A DNA stretch of 64,000 bases from Tunturiibacter gelidiferens. Lineage in GTDB: Bacteria; Acidobacteriota; Terriglobia; Terriglobales; Acidobacteriaceae. Below, piece after piece: positions 25,389 through 33,907 of the stretch (positions are counted from its first letter, which is position 1; each line of letters opens with the position of its first letter). The notes under the pieces were generated by a model. That model was given only the letters and a program-made list of their open reading frames with translations, was not told where the DNA came from and did no database searches. Position numbers and translations under genes: made by a program. The DNA is taken from positions 2,666,001 to 2,730,000 of the forward strand of contig NZ_JACCCV010000001.1 of assembly GCF_013410115.1 (NCBI RefSeq), in the 5' to 3' direction.

Positions 25389-26765
25389 GTGAGTAAGACT
25401 TTTTATATTGAGACGTTTGGCTGCCAGATGAATGCCCATGACTCGGAGAAGGTCATCGGGACGCTGGAACAGCAGGGGTATGCCCGGGTTCAGGACGAGG
25501 ATGCGGCTGGGTTGATTCTGTATAACACCTGCTCTATTCGCGATAAGGCAGAACAGAAGGTGTTTCACCGGCTGAATGAGTACAAGAAGCTGCAGGGTGA
25601 AGGTAAGAAGTTCGCTGTGCTGGGCTGCGTCGCCCAGCAAGAGGGCGAGAAGATATTCGAGAAGGCTCCATATGTGTCGATGGTGGCGGGGTCGGCGTCC
25701 TATAGGAATCTGCCGGAGATGCTGCGGCGGCTGGAGGCGGGGGAAGAGCGGATTACGGGGCTCGATGACCGGCAGACTGATCTGACGTTTGAGACGGAGT
25801 TTACGGTGCGGTCAAATCCGCATCGTGGATACATCACGATCATCGAGGGCTGCGACAAGTTTTGCGCTTACTGCGTGGTGCCTTACACGCGTGGCAAGGA
25901 GCGCAGCCGGACTGCGGCTTCGGTGCTGGTTGAGGCGAAGAAGATGGTGGATCTTGGGTTCACGGAGATTCAGTTTCTTGGGCAGAATGTGAACTCGTAT
26001 CGCGATCCTTCGGCGAGGATGTCGTTCGCGGAGCTGCTGGTTGCCGTCGGAGAGCTACCGGGAATTCGCAGGGTGCGGTTTACGACGTCGCATCCGCGGG
26101 ACTTTACGCGGGATATTGTGCAGGCGATCGACGATACGCCGACGCTCTGTGATCATATTCATCTGCCGGTGCAATCGGGGTCGACCGCGGTGCTGAAGGC
26201 TATGTCGCGGGAGTATACGCGGGAGTGGTATCTCGAGCGTATGAGCTGGATCAAGGAGGCGAAGCGCGACATCAGCATCACGAGCGATATGATTGTGGGT
26301 TTCCCGGGTGAGACGGATGCGGACTTTGAGGAGACCATCACACTGGTGGGCGAGGTGAAGTATGACGCGGTGTTTGCGTTCAAGTTTTCGCCGAGGCCGA
26401 ATACTCCGGCGGTGACGATGGCGGATAGTATCCCGGATGAGGTGAAGTCGGAGCGACTGCGGATCTTGATGGACCGGCAACGGGAGATTCAGCGAGAGCA
26501 CTATGGACGGCATCTGGGCGAGGTGCAGGAGGTGATGGTGGAGAGCTATAACCCTTCGCGCAACCAAGTTGTTGGGCGCAGCTCGCAGAACAAGACGGTG
26601 AACTTTACTGTTTCCAGGATTGCTCAGCCTCCGATTGGGAGTTATCTGCCTGTTCGGATTACGCAAACGCTGCCGAATTGCCTGGTGGGTGAGGCGATTG
26701 CCGATGTAGATGCTGTGCCGTTTGTTTCTGTACAACGGGTTTCGGATTTTGTGGTGCTCAACTGA
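25389..26765 (+). CDS. miaB: tRNA-2-methylthio-N6-dimethylallyladenosine synthase
   Basis: 458 aa from GTG 25389, which places YIETFGCQMN at the usual distance from the N-terminus; longer in-frame starts exist upstream (to 25314). MiaB adds the 2-methylthio group to i6A37 in tRNAs reading UNN codons. The auxiliary cluster cysteines are C12, C48 and C80; the radical SAM motif CDKFCAYC is at 155-162; a TRAM RNA-binding domain ends the protein. A TATACT box lies about 8 bp before the GTG, hinting at a leaderless transcript if that is the promoter. Its stop shares one base with the next start (TGATG). Confidence 0.92.
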   Translation: MSKTFYIETFGCQMNAHDSEKVIGTLEQQGYARVQDEDAAGLILYNTCSIRDKAEQKVFHRLNEYKKLQGEGKKFAVLGCVAQQEGEKIFEKAPYVSMVAGSASYRNLPEMLRRLEAGEERITGLDDRQTDLTFETEFTVRSNPHRGYITIIEGCDKFCAYCVVPYTRGKERSRTAASVLVEAKKMVDLGFTEIQFLGQNVNSYRDPSARMSFAELLVAVGELPGIRRVRFTTSHPRDFTRDIVQAIDDTPTLCDHIHLPVQSGSTAVLKAMSREYTREWYLERMSWIKEAKRDISITSDMIVGFPGETDADFEETITLVGEVKYDAVFAFKFSPRPNTPAVTMADSIPDEVKSERLRILMDRQREIQREHYGRHLGEVQEVMVESYNPSRNQVVGRSSQNKTVNFTVSRIAQPPIGSYLPVRITQTLPNCLVGEAIADVDAVPFVSVQRVSDFVVLN

Positions 26766-27289
26766 TGAATCCCTCTTCGGTTCAACCGGCCGTACAGGCT
26801 CCAGATGAAGTGGAGATGCAGATTCGCGGGCTTATGATGGACCCGGTTACGAATATGCCGATCATTGTGCTGAAAGATGTGGCGAGCGATCTGGTGTTGC
26901 CGATCTGGGTGGGAATCTTCGAGGCCAATGCGATTGCGCTGGAGTTGGAGAAGACGGCGACGCCCCGGCCGATGACGCACGATCTGTTGCAGAACATGGC
27001 TCGTGGGCTGAATGCTGAAGTGCGTAAGGTTGTAGTTTCGGAGCTTCGGGACGATACTTTTTTTGCGGTCATCTGGATGGATCATGCGGGCGAGACGGTT
27101 GCGATGGATGCGAGGCCGTCGGATGCGATTGCGCTGGCGCTGCGGTGGGATTGCCCGATCTATGTCAATCGTTCGGTGCTCGAGAACTCGAAGCAGGCTG
27201 CGAGCGGCTCGCCGAATGTGAATGCCGAGGAGATGCGGCGGTGGCTCGAGAACCTGAACGACGATGACATGGGCCGCTACAAAATGTAA
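26765..27289 (+). CDS. Bifunctional nuclease (BFN/DUF151) family protein
   Basis: 174 aa. Core motifs of the bifunctional nuclease family are visible: VLPIWVGIFEANAIALELE, RPMTHDLLQNM and ARPSDAIALALR. Plant and some bacterial members are described as having RNase and DNase activity; for most bacterial ones the role is unproven. The start overlaps the miaB stop by one base, so it is coupled to miaB, an arrangement consistent with an RNA-related role. A short acidic C-terminal tail (about 30 residues) follows the domain. Confidence 0.82.
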   Translation: MNPSSVQPAVQAPDEVEMQIRGLMMDPVTNMPIIVLKDVASDLVLPIWVGIFEANAIALELEKTATPRPMTHDLLQNMARGLNAEVRKVVVSELRDDTFFAVIWMDHAGETVAMDARPSDAIALALRWDCPIYVNRSVLENSKQAASGSPNVNAEEMRRWLENLNDDDMGRYKM

Positions 27290-27298
27290 CTGTTTTGG

Positions 27299-28414
27299 TT
27301 ACAGCCAATTGCAAAGTGTAGCGACGCGTTCGGCCCACTCGTCTTCCGTGGGAAGGTGTGGCTGCGCGGTCGTGTAATGCTTGCCCTCGAGGACGCTTTC
27401 GATTGCTGATTGCAGGGCGGGGGTCATGTTCTCTTCGCCGCCGGTGAACACGGTTGCCCAGGGGGTGTCGAGCAGAATGTCGCTGACGCCTGATTCGCGA
27501 TGCAGCAGGACTGGGATGCCTCGCTGTAGCGATTCGATGGCGGGGATTCCGTAGCCTTGAACGGCGGGCATGAGGAACAAGTGGGTCTGAGAGAACAGAC
27601 GTTCGAGATCGTCATCGGGAACGAAGCCGTGGAAGTGAATGCGATCGCCGATGCCGAGTGCTTGGGCCATGTTGCGCAGGCTGGGGATGAGAGAGCCTTT
27701 GCCCGCGAGATCGAGTCTCCAGTCGATGATGGTGGAGAGTGGTTTGTCGGCGCGCTCCAGCTCTGCGAGGGCTCGGATAATCCAGTCGATTCGCTTGTTG
27801 GGCTCGATGCGGCAGACGGAGAACATCTGGAGTTGGCCGTTTAGCGGGTGGGAGGGAGGTGTTGAGGGGCTGGTGCCGAGACCGCCCATGCGGGCGATCT
27901 TTGCGTCGATGTTGAAGTCCTTGCGGCATTCGCTGCGGAGGTACTCGCTGGTGACGATGGTGTTGCCGCCGGAGCGCAGGCCGTAGCCGATGATGCGATT
28001 TGAGACGGCGATGCGCAGTTTGGTGGGCAGGCGGCGGGTGTCCTGATCTCCGAAGAGAGAGGGCGTGTCGTGCATGAGGGTATGGAATCCGCGCTGTCCG
28101 GCGAGGGTTGCGTGAAGGGCAGGTTGATAGCCGGAGGCAAGCGGTTTGGGTGAGTTTGGGGACTGCTGGTTGAAGTAAGTGCGTAGGAAGGCGATCTTGT
28201 TGCGTGCTCCTGGTGCGGGATTGAGCTCGACGACCTGCAGGGGGTGGGTGGCGTATTGCGCGAGGTTGCAGCGGTCGAAATAGGTGACGACGTGATTGGG
28301 CAGGTTGCGTTGATAGAGCCAGCGGGAGAGCGCGAGGACGCTGCGTTCGGAGCCGCCGAACTGCTCGATCTCGGTGATGATGATGGGGCGGGAGCCGCTT
28401 GGAGGTGTTTGCAT
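27299..28414 (-). CDS. Glycosyltransferase, GT4-like
   Basis: 371 aa with GT-B fold signs: an N-terminal acceptor domain beginning ITEIEQFGGSERSVLALS and a C-terminal GT4-type donor domain with SVCRIEPNKRIDWIIRAL, DRIHFHGFVPDDDLERLF and GYGIPAIESLQRGIPVLLH (nucleotide-sugar site). It probably transfers a sugar from an NDP-sugar to a cell-surface glycan or lipid. It stands alone, converging on the BFN gene with a 9-bp gap; no polysaccharide cluster is visible. Confidence 0.82.
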   Translation of the reverse strand: MQTPPSGSRPIIITEIEQFGGSERSVLALSRWLYQRNLPNHVVTYFDRCNLAQYATHPLQVVELNPAPGARNKIAFLRTYFNQQSPNSPKPLASGYQPALHATLAGQRGFHTLMHDTPSLFGDQDTRRLPTKLRIAVSNRIIGYGLRSGGNTIVTSEYLRSECRKDFNIDAKIARMGGLGTSPSTPPSHPLNGQLQMFSVCRIEPNKRIDWIIRALAELERADKPLSTIIDWRLDLAGKGSLIPSLRNMAQALGIGDRIHFHGFVPDDDLERLFSQTHLFLMPAVQGYGIPAIESLQRGIPVLLHRESGVSDILLDTPWATVFTGGEENMTPALQSAIESVLEGKHYTTAQPHLPTEDEWAERVATLCNWL

Positions 28415-28472
28415 GGACCCAGTTGGGAGATTGAAGTCAGCTTAGCAAAGTTGCAAGGTTCACGAAGGCGGC

Positions 28473-29792
28473 TCAGCGTTGGCAGAGATTATCGAGATGG
28501 GTGAAGAACTCTGGGAAGCTGATGGCGGCGGATTCGGCTCCGTGGATTTCGGTGTCTCCGGTGGCACGAAGGGCTGCGATGGAGAAGGCCATGGCGATGC
28601 GGTGATCGGTACCGGAGTCGATCTGCGCTCCGTGAAGACGCTGGTTGCCGGGGATGACCAGGCCGTCCTCGTGCTCGGTGAGTTCAGCTCCCATGGCGCG
28701 GAGGTTTTTGGCGACCAGAGCGATGCGATCGGACTCTTTGACGCGAAGTTCTTTGGCGTCGCGGATGGTGATGCCATCGCTGGTGTAGGGGGCGATGGCG
28801 GCGAGGACCGGGAGTTCGTCGATGATTTGGGCGGCGAGGGCTCCGCTGATGTGCATGCCTCGGAGGCCGTTGGGCGAGACGTTGACCTGAACGGTGCCGA
28901 CGAGTTCGCCATGGTGCTCTTCGACGTTGAGGACCTTGATCTTGCCGCCGAGGGCGGTGATGACGTCGAGCAGGGAAGCGCGAGTGGGGTTCATGCCGAC
29001 TCCATCGAGGATGAGGTTGGAGTCGGGAAAGAGAAGCGCGGCGCAGAGAAAGAAGGCCGCGGAGGAGATGTCGCCGGGGATGGTGGCGTCGATCGCTTTC
29101 AGGGTTTGATTGCCGGGGATGCTGAGTTTTGCGGCATCTCCCGCCGCGGCGATGGTGCGGTTGAGGGTAGCGCCGAAGGCTCGGAGGGCGTGTTCGGAGT
29201 GATCACGAGTGCGGATGGATTCGGTGAGGCTGGTGGTGCCGTTGGCCTGGAGGCCGGCGAAGAGAACCGCGGTTTTGACCTGCGCGCTGGGGATGGGGGT
29301 GTCGAAGTCGATGGCGCGGAGCGGGCCGCCGTGGATGGTGACGGGGGCGTGGCCTTCGACGAGGTCGATCTTCGCACCCATCTGGCTGAGCGGCTTGCGT
29401 ATGCGTTCCATGGGGCGGAGGGTGAGGGAGTGGTCGCCGATGAGGGTGAAGGTGTGATGATGAGGAGCGATGAGGCCGGCGAGCATACGCATGGTGGAGC
29501 CGGAGTTGCCGCAGTCGAGCGAAGCTGCAGGTTCCTGGAAGCGGCCGCCGGTGCCGGTGATCTCGATGGTCTTGTCTTCTTTGTGAACGACGGTTGCGCC
29601 GAGGGCTTCCATGCATGCGAGAGAGGAGTGGGGATCGGCCCCGGTGGAGAAGTTGGAGAGGCGGGTGGTGCCTTCTGCAAAGCCGGCCAGCATGGCGTAA
29701 CGGTGCGAGATGGATTTGTCGCCCGGTAGGGTGAGGGAACCCTGAAGGGTGCGGGCGGGGCGGATCGTTTGTGTGGTTGAGGAGGAAGACAT
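28473..29792 (-). CDS. aroA: 3-phosphoshikimate 1-carboxyvinyltransferase (EPSP synthase)
   Basis: 439 aa, usual length. AroA transfers enolpyruvyl from PEP to shikimate-3-phosphate, the sixth step of the chorismate pathway. Motifs: LPGDKSISHR (residues 22-31), GNSGSTMRMLAGL, and the C-terminal RVKESDRIALVAKNLRAMGA (family signature). ATG 29792. No other aromatic pathway gene is adjacent. Confidence 0.95.
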   Translation of the reverse strand: MSSSSTTQTIRPARTLQGSLTLPGDKSISHRYAMLAGFAEGTTRLSNFSTGADPHSSLACMEALGATVVHKEDKTIEITGTGGRFQEPAASLDCGNSGSTMRMLAGLIAPHHHTFTLIGDHSLTLRPMERIRKPLSQMGAKIDLVEGHAPVTIHGGPLRAIDFDTPIPSAQVKTAVLFAGLQANGTTSLTESIRTRDHSEHALRAFGATLNRTIAAAGDAAKLSIPGNQTLKAIDATIPGDISSAAFFLCAALLFPDSNLILDGVGMNPTRASLLDVITALGGKIKVLNVEEHHGELVGTVQVNVSPNGLRGMHISGALAAQIIDELPVLAAIAPYTSDGITIRDAKELRVKESDRIALVAKNLRAMGAELTEHEDGLVIPGNQRLHGAQIDSGTDHRIAMAFSIAALRATGDTEIHGAESAAISFPEFFTHLDNLCQR

Positions 29793-30077
29793 TTGCTTTA
29801 GCTTAAATGCTTTTGGGATCCCTGAGAGGAAGAAGTGAACAGGCGATCAATAACGAGGTGCGAGAGGGAGATGTGCGATGGGCTTGCGGTTGAACCAAGG
29901 TGAATTGTTTTGCGTATTGATAACTTGAGAGGATTGCGGAGCATCCCATGTGAGAGTGAAGCGATGCGCGGCAGCGACGTTCGTGTTATTCGTGCGTCCA
30001 TCAGTCGATAGAGTTAGCGGCGGCTGGTTTCGTAGCGCTGAAGGCAGTTTGGGTAGGATAACGGAAAAGGACGAGAG

Positions 30078-30953
30078 ATGACTCCTCAGGAACAGGACAT
30101 GATCGGCGGTCTGATCGACCGCATTCAGAAGACACAGCTTGCAGAGAAAGATACGGACGCGGAGCAGATGCTGCAGCAGGGATTGGGACGCAATCCAGAT
30201 GCGCTATACATTCTGGCGCAGACTGTGTTGGTGCAGAAGTATGCGCTGGAGCAGGCGCAGGCACAACTGACGCAGGCGAAGGCCCAGATCGAGCAGATGC
30301 AACAGCATCCCGAGCCGAAGCATGCGACGAGTTTTTTAGGGAGCTTATTGGGACGGCACGATGAGCCTACTCCCCCGCCACCGCCTCCGCCACAACAGGC
30401 TTATCCGCAACAGGCGGGGCCGGTATATCCGCCGTATGCTCCCGTGGGGGGCGGGTATGGCGCTGCTCCGGTGCAATATGGGGCTCCGCCTCAGTATGGC
30501 GCGCCGCAGGGAATGGGCGGAGGTGGGTTTATGCGGGGTGCTCTGCAGACGGCTGCCGGGGTTGCAGCGGGAGCGTTGGCGTTTGAGGGGGTGGAGTCGC
30601 TGATGCATGGATTTGGGCATGAGGCGGGGTATGGTGGCGGTCAGGGATTGGGCGGCTTCGATGGCGGTCAGCGTCCGACCGAGGAGATCGTCAATAACTA
30701 CTATGGCGATGATCGTGGCGGGCGCGATGTCTCGGCGGATGAGAGATCGCTGGGCCAGCAGGAGGATCGGGACTTCGGCTCGCGTAATGCTTCGGATACT
30801 TCCTCAAACGATCGGGATTCGCTCTATGGGTCTGATGACTCTGGTTCTGGCGACGATGCCAGCTTTGATTCGGATAGTTCTAGTGATGACGCTTCGTTCG
30901 ATGATGGTGGCGATGATGGATCGGGTGGTGGAGACGACAGTAGTTTCGCCTAA
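30078..30953 (+). CDS. DUF2076 protein with acidic low-complexity tail
   Basis: 291 aa. The N-terminal about 90 residues match DUF2076 (MTPQEQDMIGGLIDRIQKTQ, ALYILAQTVLVQKYALEQAQ, then FLGSLLGR). A Pro/Gly/Tyr linker and a Gly/Ala segment with the AAGVAAGALAFEGVESL motif follow. The last 70 residues are almost only Asp, Ser and Gly (DDSGSGDDASFDSDSSSDD type), highly acidic and disordered. DUF2076 is usually periplasmic or envelope associated; no signal peptide is obvious here. Function unknown. A strong terminator follows. Confidence 0.8.
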   Translation: MTPQEQDMIGGLIDRIQKTQLAEKDTDAEQMLQQGLGRNPDALYILAQTVLVQKYALEQAQAQLTQAKAQIEQMQQHPEPKHATSFLGSLLGRHDEPTPPPPPPPQQAYPQQAGPVYPPYAPVGGGYGAAPVQYGAPPQYGAPQGMGGGGFMRGALQTAAGVAAGALAFEGVESLMHGFGHEAGYGGGQGLGGFDGGQRPTEEIVNNYYGDDRGGRDVSADERSLGQQEDRDFGSRNASDTSSNDRDSLYGSDDSGSGDDASFDSDSSSDDASFDDGGDDGSGGGDDSSFA

Positions 30954-30978
30954 AGTGCAGCGCGATTGAAGTGAGGAG

Positions 30979-31016
30979 AAGAGGTCTGCTCGGTGCAGGC
31001 CTCTTTTCTTTTTTTC
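30979..31016 (+). terminator. Rho-independent terminator of the DUF2076 gene
   Basis: An 11-bp stem with one G-T pair, AAGAGGTCTGC and GCAGGCCTCTT, a 5-base loop, then TTTTCTTTTTTT. Confidence 0.9.
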
Positions 31017-31029
31017 GTTGATACTGTTG

Positions 31030-31083
31030 TCCTGCCGGACGGGCCCGCTGCGCGCGGCGCGGTCACTTCGTGACGGGTATACC
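31030..31083 (+). repeat. 54-bp convergent-gap repeat, copy 2
   Basis: Same 54-bp element as at 14710, starting TCCTGCCGGACGGGCCCG and containing GTCACTTCGTGAC. It lies between the DUF2076 terminator and the end of the phosphatase gene. Confidence 0.85.
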
Positions 31084-31093
31084 TTTTTCTGGT

Positions 31094-32977
31094 TTAGGTG
31101 CTTTGCTCGGTGGCGCGGAGGACAACGATGGTCTCGTCGTCGAAGTGGGCGGTGCCGGCCTGGAAGTCGGTGACGGCCTGCAGGACAGTGTCGACCGTGA
31201 ACTGCGCGGTGGGATGGTGTTGTGATTCGAGGAGTTGAGTGAGGCGTTCGTCACCAAACATATCGCCGGTGGCGTTGATGGCGTCGACGATGCCGTCGGA
31301 GAAGAAGACGATGAGGTCGCCGGGGCGAGTGGAGAGGGTGAACTCTTCGTACTCGGCGTTGGGGAAGAGGCCGAGGGGGAAGCCTTCGGCCTGAATGGTG
31401 CGGACGCTGGGTGGCTTGGTGGTGTCTGAGTTGGCAGCGACGAAGAGAGGTTGGACAGAGCCGGCATTGGCGATCTGGAGGGTCTGGTTGCTGTCATCCC
31501 AGACGGCCATGAGCATGGTGACGTACTGGGAGTCGAGTTTGCGCTCCTGGAGTTGATCGTTGAGTGCGACGAGCATCGCGGCGGGCGAGAGGTGTTGTGG
31601 TGCGAGGGAGCGCAGGATTCCGCTGACCAGAGCGGCGTAAAGGGCGGCGGGGGCTGCTTTGCCGCTTACGTCTCCTACGGCGATGGCGATGCGGCCAGAG
31701 CCATAGTCGAGATAGTCGAAGACATCGCCTCCGATGGAGCGGGCGGCGACGAAGCGGGAGGCGATCTCGGCGCGCTCGAGCTTGGGCGGGTGCGAGGGCA
31801 TGAGGCGGAGCTGGACCTGACGGGCCATGTCAAGGTCGCGCTCCATGCGCTGCTCCTCCTCGTGAATGCGTTGGTAGAGACGGGCGTTGGCGATGCTGAT
31901 GGCGACCTGCGAGGCGAGGGTGGAGAGGGTGCGGAGGTGGTCGTCGTTGTAGTAGTTGACGCGGGTGTGTTCGAGGTCGAGGACGCCAATGACCTCGCCC
32001 TTGTAGACGAGGGGGATGGCGAGTTCGGAGCGGACCTCGGGGTTGGCTTCGACGTAGCGTGGATCCTTGCGGACGTCAGGAGCGAGGATGGGTTCGCGTA
32101 GCTGGGCGGAGGTGCCGATGAGGCCTTCTCCGAGTGCGATGGTTCGTGCGCGGGTGACGCGTTCGCCGAAGCGGGAGGAGAAGCGGTGCTCGAAGAGCTG
32201 GGTGCGGTCGTTCCACAGGAGGATGGTGAACATGTGGAAGTCGATGACGCGCTTGAGGAGCTGGCCGATGCGCTCGAGGAGGTCGTCGGGATCGAGGATG
32301 CTGGTGATCTCGCGGGAGATGTCGTTGAGCACGGCGAGGGTTTGGGCCTGGCGGGAGACGCGGGTGTAGAGGCGGGCGTTCTCGATGGCGATGGCCATGC
32401 GGGAGGCGACGAGCTCGAGGAGGCGCTGGTGCTCCATGGTGAAGTAGCCGATGGTCTCGGATTGCAGATCGAGGACGCCGATGACCTTGTTTTTGACTAC
32501 GAGGGGGACGGCGAGTTCGGAGCGGACGGCGGGGTTCGCGTCGATGTAGTTCTCTTGCGTGGTGACGTCTTCGACGAGGAGGGATTTGCGATGGAGCGCG
32601 GCCTGGCCGGAGACGCCGCGGCCGAGCTTGATGCGCATGCGCTCGACCTCAGTGGAGTGGCCGATCTGGAAGCGCATGCGAAGGTCCTGCGAGCGGTCGT
32701 TGATGAGCAGGATGGCGAATATTTTGTAGTCGATGACGGCGCGGACGAGGTCGGCGACGCGGTGCATGAGGGTGTTGAGGTCGAGGGTGGTGTTGAGGGC
32801 GTCGGCGAGGTTGTGGAGGAATTCGACCTGAAGGGGCTCGACGCGAATTTTGGGGTCGGCGGCGTGGGAGTGGAAGAGTTGCGGTGTCGGGGGGCGGTAG
32901 TCACCTTCGTATGGGTGCTGGGGTGCGGGCGCTTCGGGGGCGGCTGGCGGAGCGTTCGGTTTGATGGGGGAAGGCAT
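31094..32977 (-). CDS. GAF-GAF-PP2C (SpoIIE-type) serine phosphatase
   Basis: 627 aa. After a Pro-rich start come two GAF domains (about residues 45-190 and 215-365; each contains a DPRYVEANPEVRSELAIPLV-like segment typical of GAF sensors) and a C-terminal PP2C/RsbU domain (about 385-620) with ARSIGGDVFDYLDYGSGRIA, AVGDVSGKAAPAALYAAL and FFSDGIVDAINATGDMFG metal-binding motifs. Such proteins dephosphorylate anti-anti-sigma factors in response to small ligands or redox signals. No sigma, anti-sigma or STAS gene is adjacent, so the target is unknown. Cytoplasmic, no transmembrane segment. Confidence 0.88.
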   Translation of the reverse strand: MPSPIKPNAPPAAPEAPAPQHPYEGDYRPPTPQLFHSHAADPKIRVEPLQVEFLHNLADALNTTLDLNTLMHRVADLVRAVIDYKIFAILLINDRSQDLRMRFQIGHSTEVERMRIKLGRGVSGQAALHRKSLLVEDVTTQENYIDANPAVRSELAVPLVVKNKVIGVLDLQSETIGYFTMEHQRLLELVASRMAIAIENARLYTRVSRQAQTLAVLNDISREITSILDPDDLLERIGQLLKRVIDFHMFTILLWNDRTQLFEHRFSSRFGERVTRARTIALGEGLIGTSAQLREPILAPDVRKDPRYVEANPEVRSELAIPLVYKGEVIGVLDLEHTRVNYYNDDHLRTLSTLASQVAISIANARLYQRIHEEEQRMERDLDMARQVQLRLMPSHPPKLERAEIASRFVAARSIGGDVFDYLDYGSGRIAIAVGDVSGKAAPAALYAALVSGILRSLAPQHLSPAAMLVALNDQLQERKLDSQYVTMLMAVWDDSNQTLQIANAGSVQPLFVAANSDTTKPPSVRTIQAEGFPLGLFPNAEYEEFTLSTRPGDLIVFFSDGIVDAINATGDMFGDERLTQLLESQHHPTAQFTVDTVLQAVTDFQAGTAHFDDETIVVLRATEQST

Positions 32978-33213
32978 TCTGCTTTGCGTTGATATTACCG
33001 GGTGAGGTTGGGTTTGGGGAGTGCGCGATTGGGATTGCGGGTCGTTGGGGACGACCGGCTTGAATAGTGTGGGTTCTTCTGCCGGGTGCGGGTGCTAACT
33101 TTAGCGGCTCCATATTGGGTTATTCCTTCGCTCCCGCCAGTCATGGAATATCCCCCCATATTATTGTCGCGGAAGTAGTTTATTTTTGTTTGATTTGCAA
33201 AGACGGGCTACTC

Positions 33214-33273
33214 GCAAAAACTTCATTGCAAAAGGTTTAGCTGCAGAATCTTCATTCCAAAAGGGTTAGGGCT
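33214..33273. repeat. Two tandem 29-31 bp units
   Basis: GCAAAAACTTCATTGCAAAA followed by GGTTTAGCT, then GCAGAATCTTCATTCCAAAA followed by GGGTTAGGGCT. The two units match at most positions. Confidence 0.7.
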
Positions 33274-33303
33274 AATTCTCCTTCGACGGCTTGCTTAAAC
33301 GAG

Positions 33304-33326
33304 ACGACCCCGATGGCCGGGGTCGT
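33304..33326. other. Perfect 8-bp hairpin
   Basis: ACGACCCC and GGGGTCGT around the loop GATGGCC. No T run follows, so it is not a standard intrinsic terminator. A comparable hairpin with GGGATGGCC lies at 50445. Confidence 0.6.
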
Positions 33327-33565
33327 AAGAACGAATACTGTAGTCATTATAGCGGAGTGCGTGGAACTGATACGCCACGCCTATGTTATTGATTTTGAAT
33401 GGGATAGTTGTTTTTGGGCTTGACAGCGAATTGATGGTTGGTTTGCGGGCTGTTCACGATGAGGTGGTGAACAGGCGTTGAGATGAGGATCTTTGAGGGG
33501 AGAGCGGCAACGTTGGAGTGTTTGGGCTGGAAGGTTCGAACGGTATGCATGGGGTGGAATGTGTC

Positions 33566-33594
33566 GGGATCCTTCACTCCGTTCAGGATGACGG
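33566..33594 (-). repeat. Short family A repeat (deleted interior)
   Basis: GGGATCCTTCACTCC joined directly to GTTCAGGATGACGG: the two ends of the family A repeat with the hairpin interior missing. Confidence 0.65.
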
Positions 33595-33653
33595 CGAAGA
33601 GCAGACAACGGCAAATGCAAAGGCAAGGCAAAGGCAAAGGCAACTGCAACTGC

Positions 33654-33719
33654 AAATACGGGGGTCTCTCCACTACGCAACGAACGATGAGGCTGTTCGT
33701 TGCTCCGGTCGAGATGACG
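33654..33719 (-). repeat. Palindromic repeat family B, copy 1
   Basis: On the minus strand: GTCATCTCGACCGGAGC, a variable interior with GCAACGAAC and GTTCGTTGC arms, then GTGGAGAGACCCCCGTATTT, followed by a GCAGTTGC/CTTTGC simple tail. Relatives are at 34810 and inside uvrA at 57377. Confidence 0.8.
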
Positions 33720-33734
33720 CTTCTCTTAGACGGT

Positions 33735-33873
33735 TCTTCGCCCGACGTCCTTCGCTGGACGTCTCTTCGCTCGATGCCTCTTTGCTGGTCGTCTCTTTGC
33801 TAGATGCCTCTTCGCTGGACCACTCTTCGCTGGATGTCTTCTTTGCAGATGCGTCTTCGCTAGATGCCCGGGT
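33735..33873. repeat. 15-bp minisatellite, about nine degenerate units
   Basis: Tandem units of the type TTCGCTGGATGYCTC, with a strict 15-base period over about 139 bases, ending 34 bp before the deoC stop. It abuts the family B repeat at 33654-33719. Confidence 0.8.
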
Positions 33874-33907
33874 CTTTAGGGGCCTCGTTGCCTCAAGGCG
33901 GGTGGGC

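Larger units (their letters stand above)
32978..33907. other. 930-bp gene-free, repeat-rich spacer
   Basis: No credible gene. In order: a tandem duplication (33214-33273), a GC-rich hairpin (33304-33326), a TACGCCACGC...GGGCTTGACA stretch (33369-33424) like that near 4949, a short family A repeat (33566-33594), a GCAA-rich tract (about 33607-33656), a family B repeat (33654-33719) and a 15-bp minisatellite (33735-33873). Frames through the minisatellite give Ser/Glu/Lys-rich peptides with no gene signals. Confidence 0.7.
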
